Origin: CAZYJR01 sp964647905
GTDB taxonomy: Bacteria; Desulfobacterota; DSM-4660; Desulfatiglandales; HGW-15
Assembly: GCA_964647905.1 (NCBI GenBank)
Contig: CAZYJR010000005.1
Coordinates: 100,602 to 164,601, forward strand
Length of the DNA: 64,000 bases
Direction: 5' to 3'
The position numbers and the translations under genes were made by a program. A model generated the notes under the pieces. That model worked only from the letters and a program-made list of their open reading frames with translations, made no database searches and was not told the origin of the DNA. This document shows, one piece after another, positions 63,779 through 64,000 of this stretch (the first letter of the stretch is position 1; every line of letters starts with the position of its first letter).

Positions 63779-64000
63779 TTATCCCCGGGAGATCAAGTAG
63801 GCAAGATAAATCACATACACTGCAACCAGGAGGGCCCCTTCCCAGCGATCCAGGGTGCGTTTCCGCCCGGTGAACATGGCCGTGAAAAGGAGTAGACTAC
63901 CCATAACCACCATACCCACGTCCAGGTTGTTTCCCGGTTGAAAGGGGAGCGGCCTGACCGAGGCGCTGATGGCCAGGACGAAAAAGATGTTGAAGATATT
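63779..64000 (-). CDS. calcium/sodium antiporter (CaCA family), C-terminal part only
   Basis: The last 73 residues and stop of a membrane protein entering from the right edge. NIFNIFFVLAISASVRPLPF, GSLLLFTAMFTGRKRTLDRWEGALLV and VYVIYLAYLIS match the end of YrbG-type Ca/Na antiporters. The frame has no start in the window. Confidence 0.8.
   Translation of the reverse strand, partial: NIFNIFFVLAISASVRPLPFQPGNNLDVGMVVMGSLLLFTAMFTGRKRTLDRWEGALLVAVYVIYLAYLISRG

Noticed and set aside
63760..63781. TGGCAC at about 63763 as a second sigma-54 promoter
   Set aside because: The matching TTGC element at the right distance is missing.

Overview
The window reads as chromosome of a GC-rich anaerobic bacterium, most likely a sulfate-reducing or syntrophic member of the Desulfobacterota (former Deltaproteobacteria). 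Reasons: a heterodisulfide-reductase HdrA linked to NuoE/F/G-like proteins under a sigma-54 promoter, several ferredoxin-type enzymes, a long pyrophosphate-type phosphofructokinase, a 2-hydroxyacyl-CoA dehydratase-family protein, PAS/hybrid signalling proteins and many TRAP transporters. These assignments come from reading motifs and gene order; no database search was run.

Layout. 1-7.0 kb (minus): hdrA (cut by the window edge), hoxU-, nuoF- and nuoE-like genes preceded by a near-perfect -24/-12 promoter and a cluster of TGAAAC/GTTTCA hexamers; upstream lies a PAS-containing sigma-54 activator. 7.0-11.2 kb: ADP-ribosylglycohydrolase, then a plus-strand MFS transporter and an old-yellow-enzyme/dienoyl-CoA-reductase-like flavoenzyme of different base composition. 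11.3-26.1 kb (minus): a long catabolic operon reading gntR, mmsA-like dehydrogenase, molybdenum hydroxylase, enamidase, 6-hydroxynicotinate reductase, UPF0280 (ApbE-like), DUF1185, TRAP dctPQM, tripartite tctCBA. 26.3-47.2 kb: mostly core genes: a DUF2283 gene pair, tRNA-Asp and tRNA-Val with promoter and terminator, lon-clpX-clpP-tig, exbB/exbD-ftsB, TPR, UroD/MetE-fold, PerM-type, radical SAM, BI-1, LPS glycosyltransferases and PFK. 47.5-50.2 kb: a cyclic-nucleotide-binding protein, a truncated HicA, and a class I/II deacetylase next to a sirtuin. 50.2-58.7 kb (minus): a hydantoinase operon (gntR, hyuA, hyuB, racemase, TRAP dctP-M-Q). 58.8-64 kb: cyclic-nucleotide-binding protein, LOG protein, hybrid histidine kinase with a duplicated unknown input domain, and the end of a Ca/Na antiporter.

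How the genes work together. The 17-26 kb operon encodes the upper nicotinate fermentation pathway known from Eubacterium barkeri: ring hydroxylation, ferredoxin-dependent reduction, enamidase opening to 2-formylglutarate. The usual lower-pathway genes are absent. Instead there is a CoA-acylating methylmalonate-semialdehyde dehydrogenase homologue. Because 2-formylglutarate is itself a 2-substituted malonate semialdehyde, I infer oxidative decarboxylation to glutaryl-CoA. The UPF0280 protein keeps ApbE-like motifs and sits next to an enzyme family known to carry covalent flavin, so it may be the dedicated flavin transferase. These two inferences are the most interesting part of the window.
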